Origin: JAKVCB01 sp965243695 | Lineage (GTDB): Bacteria > Planctomycetota > Planctomycetia > Pirellulales > Lacipirellulaceae | Assembly: GCA_965243695.1 (NCBI GenBank) | Contig: CBDEWC010000025.1 | Coordinates: 119,631-183,630, forward strand | Length of the DNA: 64,000 nt | Direction of reading: 5' to 3' | Part shown: positions 37,267 to 45,875 of the stretch, in pieces | How positions within the stretch are numbered: the stretch's first letter is position 1 | How the letters are laid out: every line of letters begins with the position of its first letter | Position numbers and translations under genes: made by a program | Notes under the pieces: generated by a model | What the model saw: the letters and a program-made list of their open reading frames with translations, nothing else | Told to the model about the DNA's origin: nothing | Databases searched by the model: none

Positions 37267-37687
37267 GCGTTGTAGCAGCAGTCCGCTGAAGGGGCCCCTT
37301 TTGGGTGAAAGCGTTTTGGGAGTCCTGCAAGACCCTTTTCCCACAGTGCAAGCGGGGGTTATACAACAATGTGGCAAACCACTGTACAGCAACCGTGGTG
37401 GTCTTTTTTATGCTGAGCCACTACGAACACATAATAAAATACTGCAAACGACGATAGCAGTTTTATGAGAGAGAGGTCGATTTACCTCGTCGTTCAAAAG
37501 CCCGGCCTGGCATCATGCCACGTTTCCGTTGTCCAAGAATTGGACTTTCTCCGTCTGAAATCGGGTGGAAACTTATCTGGGGTAAGATTCCCCACCGATC
37601 TTCGACAGCTTTTTTCCATTTTGACGACCATTTCAGGATTGCGGCAAATCTAACAGGGCGCCGAATGATGGATCACAACAGGAACGA
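37267..37687. other. Intergenic region, no gene seen
   Basis: About 420 bases between the GT9 start and the stop of the polymerase-like gene, both on the minus strand. A weak ACCAC/GTGGT stem followed by T residues occurs near 37378-37410 on the plus strand, but no plus-strand gene lies upstream to use it. Confidence 0.45.
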
Positions 37688-39088
37688 CTACCGTCCTGAT
37701 TGCGCGCGGCGGACCACATTGCTAATTTGACCAAATCGCGGATAGTTGACCACGTGGTCGGTGCGAGGGTATTCGGTGCCAGTCCCAAACAAAAGTTGGC
37801 TGAGAAATTTGAGCAAAAACAGCCCAAGCACGCACCCAATGAGCATCCACGTCATAGCATCCATTGAGCCACGCGCAAATCCAGTGATGTGGCCGCTGCT
37901 TGCCGCCAGTAGCCCGATAAAAAATGGGTTGGTTGATTGGCGGATCATGAGATCATCGAAGAAACGAAGTAATCCTCCGACGACAAAACCGTAAACGAGA
38001 ATTGGGAAAAGCCCACCATCATGATAACCATAAGCAACCGGATTGATGGACCACATCACATCTCCATATCCGCCAAATTGGTAATGTTCTTTACCCATTT
38101 CAGGGAGTGTCTTTCCGAGCGATTCAGGTTTTTGTAGCGGCCAAAATTGGCGGGGAATCGGATTGGCGAAAATGTTGTAAGCTGCGTAAAAGGGTACTCC
38201 ATCTCTTACCCGGTCGACCCCAGTAAACATGTGAATGGCCAGGAGGGTGAATTCCACCGAGGGTTGCGCAGCTGTGAATAGACTTGATTTTGCAGCACCT
38301 TCGGATCCGCTCGCCATCAACTGGACAGATTGTATGGCACGTTCCAGTCCTCCTTCATTTCCTTTGCGAAAGCGTACATAACCGTATCCTTGCAAAAAGA
38401 TCCAGGCTCCCACGAAACCAGTTCCCAGTAAGCACAGTGCGACCATACGCGGTTTATAACGTAGCCAAACCCAATAGCCGTAAATTGTCGCTGCCAACAA
38501 GATTCCCACAAGCTGTCGACGGCCACCGCCAAATGAGAGGGCGAGGAGGGCTGCCCATCCAGCCACAAACAGCAAGTTCAAAATACATAGGGGATTTGAT
38601 CTGTCGAGATGCCATGCCGCCAGTGCGAAGATAAAAGCAAAGGCCCCGAAGTGGATAAAGATCTTACCGATAAGTTGACTGATCACGGGGATCGGAATTG
38701 GAAAAAGTGGAATCGTTGCCAAACCAATCGTGAACAACGATAAGAGCAACATCGTTCCAGTATTTATTGGTGGCCACTTGCGAAAGAGCCTGCCTGCCAT
38801 TCGCCGAGGAAAACGCCACAGTAGATAGGTCAGCAGGATTGCTGTGAAAAAGACCGCAAAACCTGCGTAAAGCTTGTGGTACACACTTGGAGGGTAAGTG
38901 ACGAAGTGTGTGTGGCTAGCGGCGCGCATCCCTGAAACACCAATGAAAAGAGCGGTGCCACCTAAGTAGAAGTTCGAGGGCAGGAACAAGTCGCGCCGGC
39001 CAAGGAAGTACCCCACAATCACAATGCCGAGGCAACTGATTGCTAGCATGGCGCTGAGTACGTAGAGTGTTTCGTCAAGATTGGTCAT
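37688..39088 (-). CDS. Polytopic membrane protein, probable glycan polymerase or ligase-like
   Basis: A 466-residue protein with ten or more hydrophobic segments. The long extracytoplasmic loop near residues 290-375 (VRDGVPFYAAYNIFANPIPRQFWP … GDVMWSINPVAYGYHDGGLF) and the nearby RRQL/RYKPR cytoplasmic basic loops resemble O-antigen or oligosaccharide repeat-unit polymerases of the Wzy/EpsG type. Such proteins are too divergent for sequence identity, so the call rests on topology, the FxNPxPR motif and the glycan neighbours. It is on the minus strand, upstream of GT9. Confidence 0.72.
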   Translation of the reverse strand: MTNLDETLYVLSAMLAISCLGIVIVGYFLGRRDLFLPSNFYLGGTALFIGVSGMRAASHTHFVTYPPSVYHKLYAGFAVFFTAILLTYLLWRFPRRMAGRLFRKWPPINTGTMLLLSLFTIGLATIPLFPIPIPVISQLIGKIFIHFGAFAFIFALAAWHLDRSNPLCILNLLFVAGWAALLALSFGGGRRQLVGILLAATIYGYWVWLRYKPRMVALCLLGTGFVGAWIFLQGYGYVRFRKGNEGGLERAIQSVQLMASGSEGAAKSSLFTAAQPSVEFTLLAIHMFTGVDRVRDGVPFYAAYNIFANPIPRQFWPLQKPESLGKTLPEMGKEHYQFGGYGDVMWSINPVAYGYHDGGLFPILVYGFVVGGLLRFFDDLMIRQSTNPFFIGLLAASSGHITGFARGSMDAMTWMLIGCVLGLFLLKFLSQLLFGTGTEYPRTDHVVNYPRFGQISNVVRRAQSGR

Positions 39089-39397
39089 GCAACGTCGTCA
39101 AACGATCTTGTGGGGAAGTTTAACCGGGAAGGCCAAAAGAGAAATTTGCTGTATTTTTCTTGCCGCCGGTTTTGTCTCACTCTACTGTCAGTGTAGCCCG
39201 TAATTTCAGGACTGTCTGCCAATTGGTGTGGGTTGGTTGGCAGGTGAAAATTGGCAACCAAGGCGTATTCGGAACTACGTCAACTACGAAAAGGTTTCAT
39301 CAAAGGACTATTGCCGTTGGTGCCGATCTTGCGGGTCATGTCGGTTAAATTTGACAAACCTGCATAGCCTGTGACCATTCCCGGACAGCCGACTAGA

Positions 39398-39446
39398 AGA
39401 GGTGGCAGGCAGAACCATGCTGTTGGCGACTGCCTGCCTGGCCTCT
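39398..39446. other. Strong inverted repeat of unknown role
   Basis: ggcaggcag at 39404-39412 pairs perfectly with ctgcctgcc at 39430-39438 around a 17-base loop. An outer agagg/cctct pair extends the stem. No T tract follows on either strand, so a simple terminator is unlikely. Confidence 0.7.
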
Positions 39447-40070
39447 GGATGATCGACTGCTTGAAATTTACTTTTTGCTAGCGATTGAAGTATAAGTGTT
39501 GGGCAGCGGCGCTGCTCGTAAACACCGTGGGGCCTCCCAGTTCAACGTCACAAAGAGGCGCGGTTCAGTTTTCACAGCCAACTTGTGATATTTATTCCAC
39601 TTGGCCATGAAAAAGCTCTTGCCCATGTCCGGCTCACCGTGAACGAACCATCGGTTGAGATGACATTCACGGTCAACCGATGCTTGTTTCGGCTGTCGGC
39701 TCCCCCTCTTCGAGTGCCAGGCAGCGGTTGGAGTAAATCTCGAGATCTCGAAGAGGGTTGATGAAATGCAGTCCCGTCCACAAGGGGCCAGGCAAGGTCA
39801 ACGTGGGGATACGGCAACATGCAGTTTTCATCGCATGTTGGTTGCCTGGCGAGTCGTGAATCAGGCTGCTTGCATACCGATCGGCCCAAGAATGCTGAAT
39901 TACCTGTAATTTTAGTTGCTTGAGAGGGCTTGGCCCTGGTTTGAGTTTTTGTAAATCCAGGCCTTATCTGGCCTCCCACCTGTCAAGAAAATGTACGGGA
40001 ATGTGCAAGTAGATGGCGTCATGCTGGCATCGGGTCGGGCGTGTCTTGACGTAACGTTGCCCTTCACCTA

Positions 40071-40098
40071 GCTTGTCCCACAGGGCTTGTCCCGCAGG
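40071..40098. repeat. Two-copy 14 bp tandem repeat upstream of sat
   Basis: Copies gcttgtcccacagg (40071-40084) and gcttgtcccgcagg (40085-40098) differ at one base. They lie about 40 bases before the sat start, so they may be in its leader. Confidence 0.9.
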
Positions 40099-40140
40099 CT
40101 GTTTTTTACATTTTTAGCGATAGGACCGATGGAAATAACG

Positions 40141-41401
40141 ATGTCAGATCTGATTGCTCCACATGGTGGGCTCTCCGAAGTGGTGTGTTGCACCGTTCCG
40201 GAAGACGAAGTCAAAGATTTTAAAAGTGAGGCTGAACGTTTGCCGCAACTTCCAGTTTCGGCGGCGGACGTATCGAGCGTCTATAGAATTGCAGACGGTA
40301 CTTTGAGCCCCTTGACTGGGCCGATGGATAGCCACACTTTCAATCGCGTACTCGACGAAAGTGTTATTGAATCTGACGGAAACTTGTACGCCTGGACGAT
40401 TCCCATCTCGTTGCCAGTAACGGGGCAATTGGCCAGTTCACTGACGGTTGGCACAAAAGTAGCGTTGACTGGACCAAACGGCGACATTATCGGAAATCTG
40501 GATGTCAGTGACGTTTTTCCGTGGGATAAACGCCGATATCTTGAATCGGTCTATCAGACGACCAGGACTGACCATCCGGGCGGCGATATGGTGCTTAAGA
40601 ATGACGAAGATAAAACGCATCTTGTCGGTGGATCGCTACGCGCGCTTCGCCAGCCTAAAAATCCAAACTTCGGAAAATATGTACTCACTCCGCGAGAAGT
40701 TCGTGGTGTTCTGGCGGACAAGGGATGGGATGCCGTCGTCGCCTTTCAAACCCGAAACCCGCTGCATCGCGCGCATGAATATGCTTTGGTGTATGCGTTA
40801 GAAAAACTGTTGCGGGAAGGTCGAAACGCCGCCGCGGTCTTGAACCCGCTCGTAGGTGAAACCAAGGGAGATGACGTCAGCGCAGAGGTTCGCATGGAAA
40901 CCTATGAGAAATTGATTGGCGATCGCGCGATGGGTGACGGAGACAGCGACCCAAAACTTTGGGGCAGTCGTGGCGACAAGGTTCCTGATCGTGTACTGCT
41001 GTTGGGGCTGGACATCAAAATGTTTTATGGAGGGCCGAAGGAAGCGGTCATGCACGGCATCTATCGGCAGAATATGGGATACACCCATATCGTCATTGGT
41101 CGCAAGCACGCCGATGCGCCTTACCACGATGGCGATCCCATCTGGGGAGATTTTGATGCCCAGGAAATTTTCGGTGCGCTTGGCGGCGACTTGAAGGTCA
41201 CTCCGGTGAATGTCGGTTTTGCTGCGTACTATGAATCAATCGGCCGAGTTGATTTGATGGAGAGTCATCCGGATGAAAAGCCGGTTTTTATTTTCTGGCA
41301 AGCAAGTACGCGCCACCCTCCAGGAAGGTGACATGGTGGACCCTCGCATCATGCGTGAGACCACTTCGAAAATCCTTGCTGCCGCAATGTCAGATTCATA
41401 A
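40141..41401 (+). CDS. sat: Sulfate adenylyltransferase, with a frameshift near the 3' end
   Basis: ATP sulfurylase, which makes adenylylsulfate (APS) from ATP and sulfate. The single-chain type is shown by FQTRNPLHRAHEYAL, GPKEAVMHGIYRQNMGYTH and GRKHADAPYHDGDPIWG. The frame runs from ATG 40141 to a premature stop at 41331. After residue ~382 the translation turns to nonsense, while the +1 frame continues as FISGKQVRATLQEGDMVDPR … MSDS to TAA at 41401, matching the family C-terminus. One extra T in the run at 41291-41294 accounts for this. The N-terminal and catalytic parts are intact. It lies 150 bases before cysC, so a sulfate-activation pair. Confidence 0.93.
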
Positions 41402-41550
41402 CGTACCATCTTGATTGCGGACATATTTCAACAGTTCAACTGCGGTGTTCGGAGATCATTCATAGCAATCACGTGACAAGGTAGCACCGCTCTTTCTGGC
41501 CAATGCAGAAGGATGGGGTGCCACTGCCAGCGGAATCAGGAGAAAACAGC

Positions 41551-42159
41551 ATGGCTGAAGAAATCAAGAGTACGAATATTACCTGGCACCACGCCGATGT
41601 GACGCGGGATGACCGGGAAAAGCTGAATGGTCACAAAGCGGCGGTGCTGTGGTTTACCGGTTTAAGTGGGTCAGGGAAGTCAACTTTGGCACACGCAGTT
41701 GAAAACGCGTTGTTTGATCGTGGCTGCCGTACTTACGTTTTGGACGGAGACAATATTCGCCACGGATTGAACAAGAATCTTGGCTTCTCCCCCGAAGACC
41801 GCACCGAGAACATTCGTCGGATCGGTGAAGTGGCAAAACTGTTCAACGATGCGGGTGTTATGGCATTGACCGCCTTTATTTCACCCTATCGACAGGATCG
41901 GGACGAAGCCCGTGAAATTTCAGGCGATTCGTTTATCGAGATTTACGCCAAATGCGCTTTAGACATCTGCGAAGAGCGGGATCCGAAGGGGTTGTACAAA
42001 AAAGCGCGGGCTGGTGAGATCCCGGAATTCACAGGAATTTCGGCACCCTACGAGGAACCAGAAAATGCCGAACTCATTGTCGATACGGGTGTAAGTTCGC
42101 TGGATGACTGCGTCATCCAGGTACTGGACTATCTCCAGGGACGTGAAATTATCGGGTAG
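41551..42159 (+). CDS. cysC: Adenylylsulfate kinase
   Basis: A 202-residue APS kinase, which phosphorylates APS to PAPS. Seen: Walker A GLSGSGKST, LDGDNIRHGLNKNLGFS, ENIRRIGEVAKLF, TAFISPYRQDRDEAR, DPKGLYKKARAGEI and TGISAPYEEP, complete and of standard length. The ATG at 41551 is fixed by CAGGAG upstream; the 16 codons of open frame before it are not conserved. Together with sat it makes PAPS for sulfate assimilation or sulfated glycan synthesis. No reductase gene is near. Confidence 0.97.
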   Translation: MAEEIKSTNITWHHADVTRDDREKLNGHKAAVLWFTGLSGSGKSTLAHAVENALFDRGCRTYVLDGDNIRHGLNKNLGFSPEDRTENIRRIGEVAKLFNDAGVMALTAFISPYRQDRDEAREISGDSFIEIYAKCALDICEERDPKGLYKKARAGEIPEFTGISAPYEEPENAELIVDTGVSSLDDCVIQVLDYLQGREIIG

Positions 42160-42223
42160 GCTGCCTGGGCACCGCACGCTTTGAAAACCTGGTGCCTCGT
42201 TTCCCGTTGGCACATCGGAAAGA

Positions 42224-42582
42224 TCACGCGGTGTTCGGAGTGATCACCCAAAGCAAACAGCCACCGGCGACCAAAGTTTGCTTGGGCCACTTGCGGACTA
42301 TCTTAGGTTTGGCCGCCGATTCCGGGCGTGGTCGAATTGCTGGCGCAACTCTTGGGATTGGCCTTTCACGTTGATCAACTCCATTGCAAAAAAAGGGAAC
42401 CGAACGGTCCTCTTGCGTTTGCAGATGGAGGTGTTGACGCGCAAGTTCGTGAAATTTCCGGGAGGCTTTGGCTTGCTCGTCAGGCCCCAGGCTTCAGGCC
42501 CCAGGCTTTTGGAGAGTGTGATGGACAGCCATGTCCAGCAAAGAAGAAGCAGCACCATTCCGCAAACAATCATCGGGATCAC
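42224..42582 (-). pseudogene. Decayed copy of small membrane coiled-coil gene
   Basis: This is a degraded paralogue of the intact gene at 43835-44230. Shared pieces occur in changing frames. They are VCGMVLL (frame of 42582), DEQAKASRKFHEL (next frame), MELINVKGQSQELRQQFDHAR (original frame) and LVAGGCLLWVITPNTA ending at a TGA at 42224-42226. Four lesions explain this: a 14-bp tandem duplication at 42481-42508, a length change at a seven-base homopolymer near 42390, an in-frame TAG where the intact copy has Trp, and a one-base deletion before LVAGG. A 94-codon open frame persists but its middle is in the wrong frame, so it should not be read as a protein. Confidence 0.85.
42481..42508. repeat. 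Two-copy 14 bp tandem duplication in the pseudogene
   Basis: Perfect copies of caggccccaggctt at 42481 and 42495. Fourteen is not a multiple of three, and the duplication coincides with the point where the pseudogene leaves its ancestral frame. Confidence 0.95.
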
Positions 42583-42693
42583 AACCAGGCTTCGGTGTTT
42601 GTCTGCGAAATTTGCAAACGACCATTGCTTTGAACACCAGATACTCGCGATGCTTGGTTGGTGATTTTGTCAGGAATGGTTTCTCGTGGTGTG

Positions 42694-43806
42694 CTATTGG
42701 TTGATGAAGTCCGGATCCACAAAATTGCCGTCGTTGATGCTGATTTTAAATCCCATGACTAAACTATCGATGTCGTTGGAAAGAAAATCGACCCGACCGT
42801 CAAGGTAGGCGGCATTCACGCCCAAAGGGTGCATGCTGCGTGGCGCGGCAGAGACGTACCCGATGGGAAAATTGCGTTCGTACCGTATACAAGGCATTCC
42901 TTCTATTTGCGCTTGCTGTCGCATTTCTTCCGGGCATTTGACCAGAGTGTCTGAATTCGGCCCCAGTAAATTTGGAAGTTGAGAATCGGGCCAGTCGGGC
43001 TGTGCCACCCAGCCATGGTGATTGTCATATTTGTCTTCGTAGTGGTGCATGTCGAAGGATAGCAGGCTGGCACCATTCCAGGGTAATGCCCACGCGCCGC
43101 GCTCATCGTGTGGGTGGTCGAATGTTCGCACCTCGCTAAAGACCACAGTTTTACTAAGACCATCGGTCACGCGCTTGAGAGGTTGTCCGGTGCCAATCAG
43201 GGCACCTGGAAAGAGATACTGCAGATCAGAGTGGTAGGGGCTCACATATGCCGCATAATTGCCTTTGGCAAATCGTTTGCCAGAGGTAAAATCGTCGTCT
43301 TGATAATAAATCGCCGCATGTTGTTCACTGGGGCAAAGGTAGGTTTTGACAAAGGTCTCTTGCGGGTTTTTTGTTTGTGCCAGAATTGAAACATCAAAAT
43401 TAAATTGGTCGTGCAGCGACTGTTCTTCGAGGTAGGGTAGCAGAAGAACAGCCCAGCTAAACATTTTCCCATAGTTTTGAAGGTAAATGGGGTGCTGGTC
43501 TTTGATGATTTGAGAATCGTCATCCTGAATCGTGATCTTCGCTTCTCCCACGATACCGCAGGCCGGAAGAACGCGGTGGGTTTGCTCGTAGTTTAGCGCG
43601 GCCAAACTCAATTGCTTGAGCCGGTTGGTACACTGGATCCGCCGCGCCGATTCTCGAGCCGTTTGTACGGCAGGAAGCAGAAGGTGGATCAATACGCCAA
43701 TAATTGCGATAACCACCAAGAGCTCGACGAGTGTAAACCCCTTTCTTAAAACTGGTCCTGGTGACCGGGAAAACATGGACAGAGAGGTGGTGATACGCGG
43801 TTGCAT
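42694..43806 (-). CDS. DUF1559 protein with pseudopilin-like N-terminus (copy A)
   Basis: A 370-residue protein of the planctomycete DUF1559 family. Residues about 20-45 are a type IV pilin-like prepilin signal, RKGFTLVELLVVIAIIGVLI, cleaved after Gly by a prepilin peptidase. The conserved C-terminal 'H-x-DG' region is present (MHPLGVNAAYLDGRVDF). Between lies a region nearly identical to the neighbouring copy (FSEVRTFDHPHDERGAWALPW). The start ATG at 43806 aligns with copy B. The family is hugely expanded in planctomycetes, and its function is unknown. It is cotranscribed with a small membrane gene. Confidence 0.93.
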   Translation of the reverse strand: MQPRITTSLSMFSRSPGPVLRKGFTLVELLVVIAIIGVLIHLLLPAVQTARESARRIQCTNRLKQLSLAALNYEQTHRVLPACGIVGEAKITIQDDDSQIIKDQHPIYLQNYGKMFSWAVLLLPYLEEQSLHDQFNFDVSILAQTKNPQETFVKTYLCPSEQHAAIYYQDDDFTSGKRFAKGNYAAYVSPYHSDLQYLFPGALIGTGQPLKRVTDGLSKTVVFSEVRTFDHPHDERGAWALPWNGASLLSFDMHHYEDKYDNHHGWVAQPDWPDSQLPNLLGPNSDTLVKCPEEMRQQAQIEGMPCIRYERNFPIGYVSAAPRSMHPLGVNAAYLDGRVDFLSNDIDSLVMGFKISINDGNFVDPDFINQ

Positions 43807-43834
43807 GTTTTTGCATGTTGGCTGAGCGAAAAGA

Positions 43835-44230
43835 TCACGCAGTATTCCGAGTGACCATCCAGAGCAGGCAGCCACCGGCGACTAAAAGTATCCCCAGTCC
43901 ACTCGCGAACCAGCTGAAATATTTTGGGCGACTTCGGGCACGATCGAGTTGCTGGCGTAACTGTTGGTATTTGATTTTTGCTTCGGCCAATTCCATTTGC
44001 AGCGGAGTTGGGCGGTTTCTCTGCTTTTTTGAATGGATGTTTTGATGTGAAAGCTGGTGAAATTTGTGGGAGGCGTTTGCATACGATTTTGCCTGCTCGT
44101 CAGACCACGCTGTTTTGGAGAAGGCGTGAAATGGCCAGACCCAGGAAATTACGAGCAGCACCATCCCGCACCCAATGACTAGGACCACAATGTGACCAAG
44201 TTGTTGATGAGGGATCTTCACGAAATACAA
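43835..44230 (-). CDS. Small membrane protein with coiled coil (intact copy)
   Basis: A 131-residue protein with two membrane segments: one near residues 12-32 (HIVVLVIGCGMVLLVISWVW) and one near the C-terminus (FASGLGILLVAGGCLLWMV). Between them a charged helix, MELAEAKIKYQQLRQQLDRAR, is likely coiled coil. No family is known to me. It directly follows DUF1559 copy B (45 bases) and precedes copy A, and a decayed paralogue follows copy A, so it travels with DUF1559 as a two-gene unit. A helper or anchor for the pseudopilin-like protein is a guess. Confidence 0.8.
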   Translation of the reverse strand: MYFVKIPHQQLGHIVVLVIGCGMVLLVISWVWPFHAFSKTAWSDEQAKSYANASHKFHQLSHQNIHSKKQRNRPTPLQMELAEAKIKYQQLRQQLDRARSRPKYFSWFASGLGILLVAGGCLLWMVTRNTA

Positions 44231-44275
44231 TCTTTCTCAAAGAACGGACCTCTAGGAATTCCCCGTTGTTGAACC

Positions 44276-45421
44276 TTAGAATTTTTCATTTTGGATAATA
44301 GGCATGGCAGGAGGTCCACCTACTATGATGTTATCAAATGTAGTGATGTCGATAAATTTTTCATCATGAATACTGATTTTGAACGCCATGACGAAGGGAT
44401 CAATGTCATCGACCATAAATTTGACATGACCATCGAGGTAGGCGGCATTCACACCCACAGGGTGCATGCTACGCGGTGCGGCAGAAACATACCCGGCCAT
44501 ACCCAGCTCATCTTCGTTCTGCAAACAAGGTAGCCCTTGAAGTTGAGCGTCTTGCTGCGATTCTTCGGGGCATTTGACCAGAACATCTGCATTGGGACCG
44601 AGGGTATTTGGTCGTTGTGTTTGAAAGGCAAACAGGTCAAAAGCGACCCATTTGCCAAAAAAACCATATTTCATGTTGTGGTGCATATCAAAGGACAACA
44701 GGCTGGCACCATTCCAACCCAGGGCCCAGGCTCCCCGCTCATCGTGTGGGTGGTCGAATGTTCGCACCTCGCTAAACACAATCGTATCACTAAGACCATC
44801 GGTCACACGCTTGAGACGTTGCCCAGTGCCAATCAGGGCACCCGGATAGACATACTGTAGATCAGAGTGAAATGGGCTCACGTAGGCCGCGTAGTTGCCC
44901 TTGGCGAAGCGTTTGTCTTTCGTAAATTCGCTGTCTTGGTAATAAATACCCGATTTGTCTTCGCTGGGGCAAAGATAGGCTTTGACAAATGTCTCTTGTG
45001 GGTTGTTGGCTTGCTGTAAAATCGAAACGTCGAAATCAAATTGCTCGTACACATTTTGTGCTTCCAGGTAAGGCAGTAAAAGCACAGCCCAGCTGAACAT
45101 TTTTCCCTGCAGTTGGTCGTAGACCCAGTAATTTTGTCCGCGCGTAGTCTGCTGAACCGGGTCCACGATACCGCAGGCTGGAAGGACGCGGTGGGTTTGT
45201 TCGTAGTTCAGCGCGGCCAGGCTCAATTGCTTGAGACGATTGGCACACTGGATCCGCCGCGCCGATTCGCGAGCCATTTGCACGGCAGGAAGCAGAAGGT
45301 GAATCAATACACCAATAATCGCGATAACGACCAAGAGCTCGATAAGCGTAAAACCCCTCCTGAAAACTGATCCTGGTGACCGGGAAGCCATGAGCAGGGA
45401 GGTGGTGATACGAGGTTGCAT
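44276..45421 (-). CDS. DUF1559 protein with pseudopilin-like N-terminus (copy B)
   Basis: A 381-residue paralogue of the protein at 42694, beginning MQPRITTSLLMASRSPGSVF, then the prepilin motif RRGFTLIELLVVIAIIGVLI and the conserved AARESARRIQC-type region (MARESARRIQCANRLKQLSL). The C-terminal MHPVGVNAAYLDGHVKF is the DUF1559 H-x9-DG motif. Identity to copy A is high over the central region and lower at the C-terminus. It is the first gene of the four-gene minus-strand unit. The sequence suggests secretion through a type II-like or pilin route. Confidence 0.93.
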   Translation of the reverse strand: MQPRITTSLLMASRSPGSVFRRGFTLIELLVVIAIIGVLIHLLLPAVQMARESARRIQCANRLKQLSLAALNYEQTHRVLPACGIVDPVQQTTRGQNYWVYDQLQGKMFSWAVLLLPYLEAQNVYEQFDFDVSILQQANNPQETFVKAYLCPSEDKSGIYYQDSEFTKDKRFAKGNYAAYVSPFHSDLQYVYPGALIGTGQRLKRVTDGLSDTIVFSEVRTFDHPHDERGAWALGWNGASLLSFDMHHNMKYGFFGKWVAFDLFAFQTQRPNTLGPNADVLVKCPEESQQDAQLQGLPCLQNEDELGMAGYVSAAPRSMHPVGVNAAYLDGHVKFMVDDIDPFVMAFKISIHDEKFIDITTFDNIIVGGPPAMPIIQNEKF

Positions 45422-45875
45422 GTCGTCAGTCTGGCGAGTACTCTGCCTCAGACACGAGTCTGGCTGAGGAGAGGAGAATCACAGCAGGTTGTGGGACAAC
45501 GCCACAAACAATTTCGGGTGAACTGCCCTTGCTCTGGCCTCGCTCTGGGCGGTTCCTGCTTCCTTTGTTCCCCCATTATAGCAATCGCCACCATGTTGCG
45601 TACCATGGCCTTCCAGAATAACTGAAAATAAAGGTTTTTTCCAAGTCTAAGGAGAATCGCAACTTTTTACCAAAAGGTGCCCGTCGTGGTCTTTGCGGAG
45701 ATGAGAATGTCACAGCATTTTTTGCTTCTAACTCCTCTCCCTGGCGATGGCGAGTTTTACCCCGACGCGGTGGACACAGTTTCCCAAAACCCTTAAATGC
45801 AGGATGCAGATTTTGTACAAGTCCGCCTGTCGGACACTTTTTCCGGTTTAAGTCCTTGCAATACAGAGAATTCCA
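45422..45875. other. Intergenic, divergent promoter region
   Basis: About 450 bases between DUF1559 copy B and the FKBP gene, which diverge. An antisense open frame crosses into the FKBP gene but has no support. Promoters for both are expected here. Confidence 0.5.

Larger units (their letters stand above)
39089..40140. other. Long gene-free stretch with strong hairpins
   Basis: About 1.05 kb, the largest gap in the window, between the polymerase-like gene and sat. The longest open frame (39572-39979, minus) has atypical composition and no recognisable fold, and I do not accept it. Three inverted repeats stand out: a 7-bp one at 39214-39241 (ctgccaa/ttggcag), a long one at 39398-39446, and an aacatgc/gcatgtt pair at 39819-39844. 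A 14 bp tandem repeat lies at 40071-40098. It may be decayed genic DNA or hold a structured RNA. Confidence 0.5.

Noticed and set aside
39572..39979. 135-codon minus-strand frame in the long gene-free stretch
   Set aside because: No ribosome site, no hydrophobic core pattern and no recognisable fold. Considered chance.
42298..42582. 94-codon frame read as an intact small protein
   Set aside because: Comparison with the paralogue at 43835-44230 shows its middle is out of frame between a 14 bp duplication and a homopolymer change, so the translation is a hybrid of frames.
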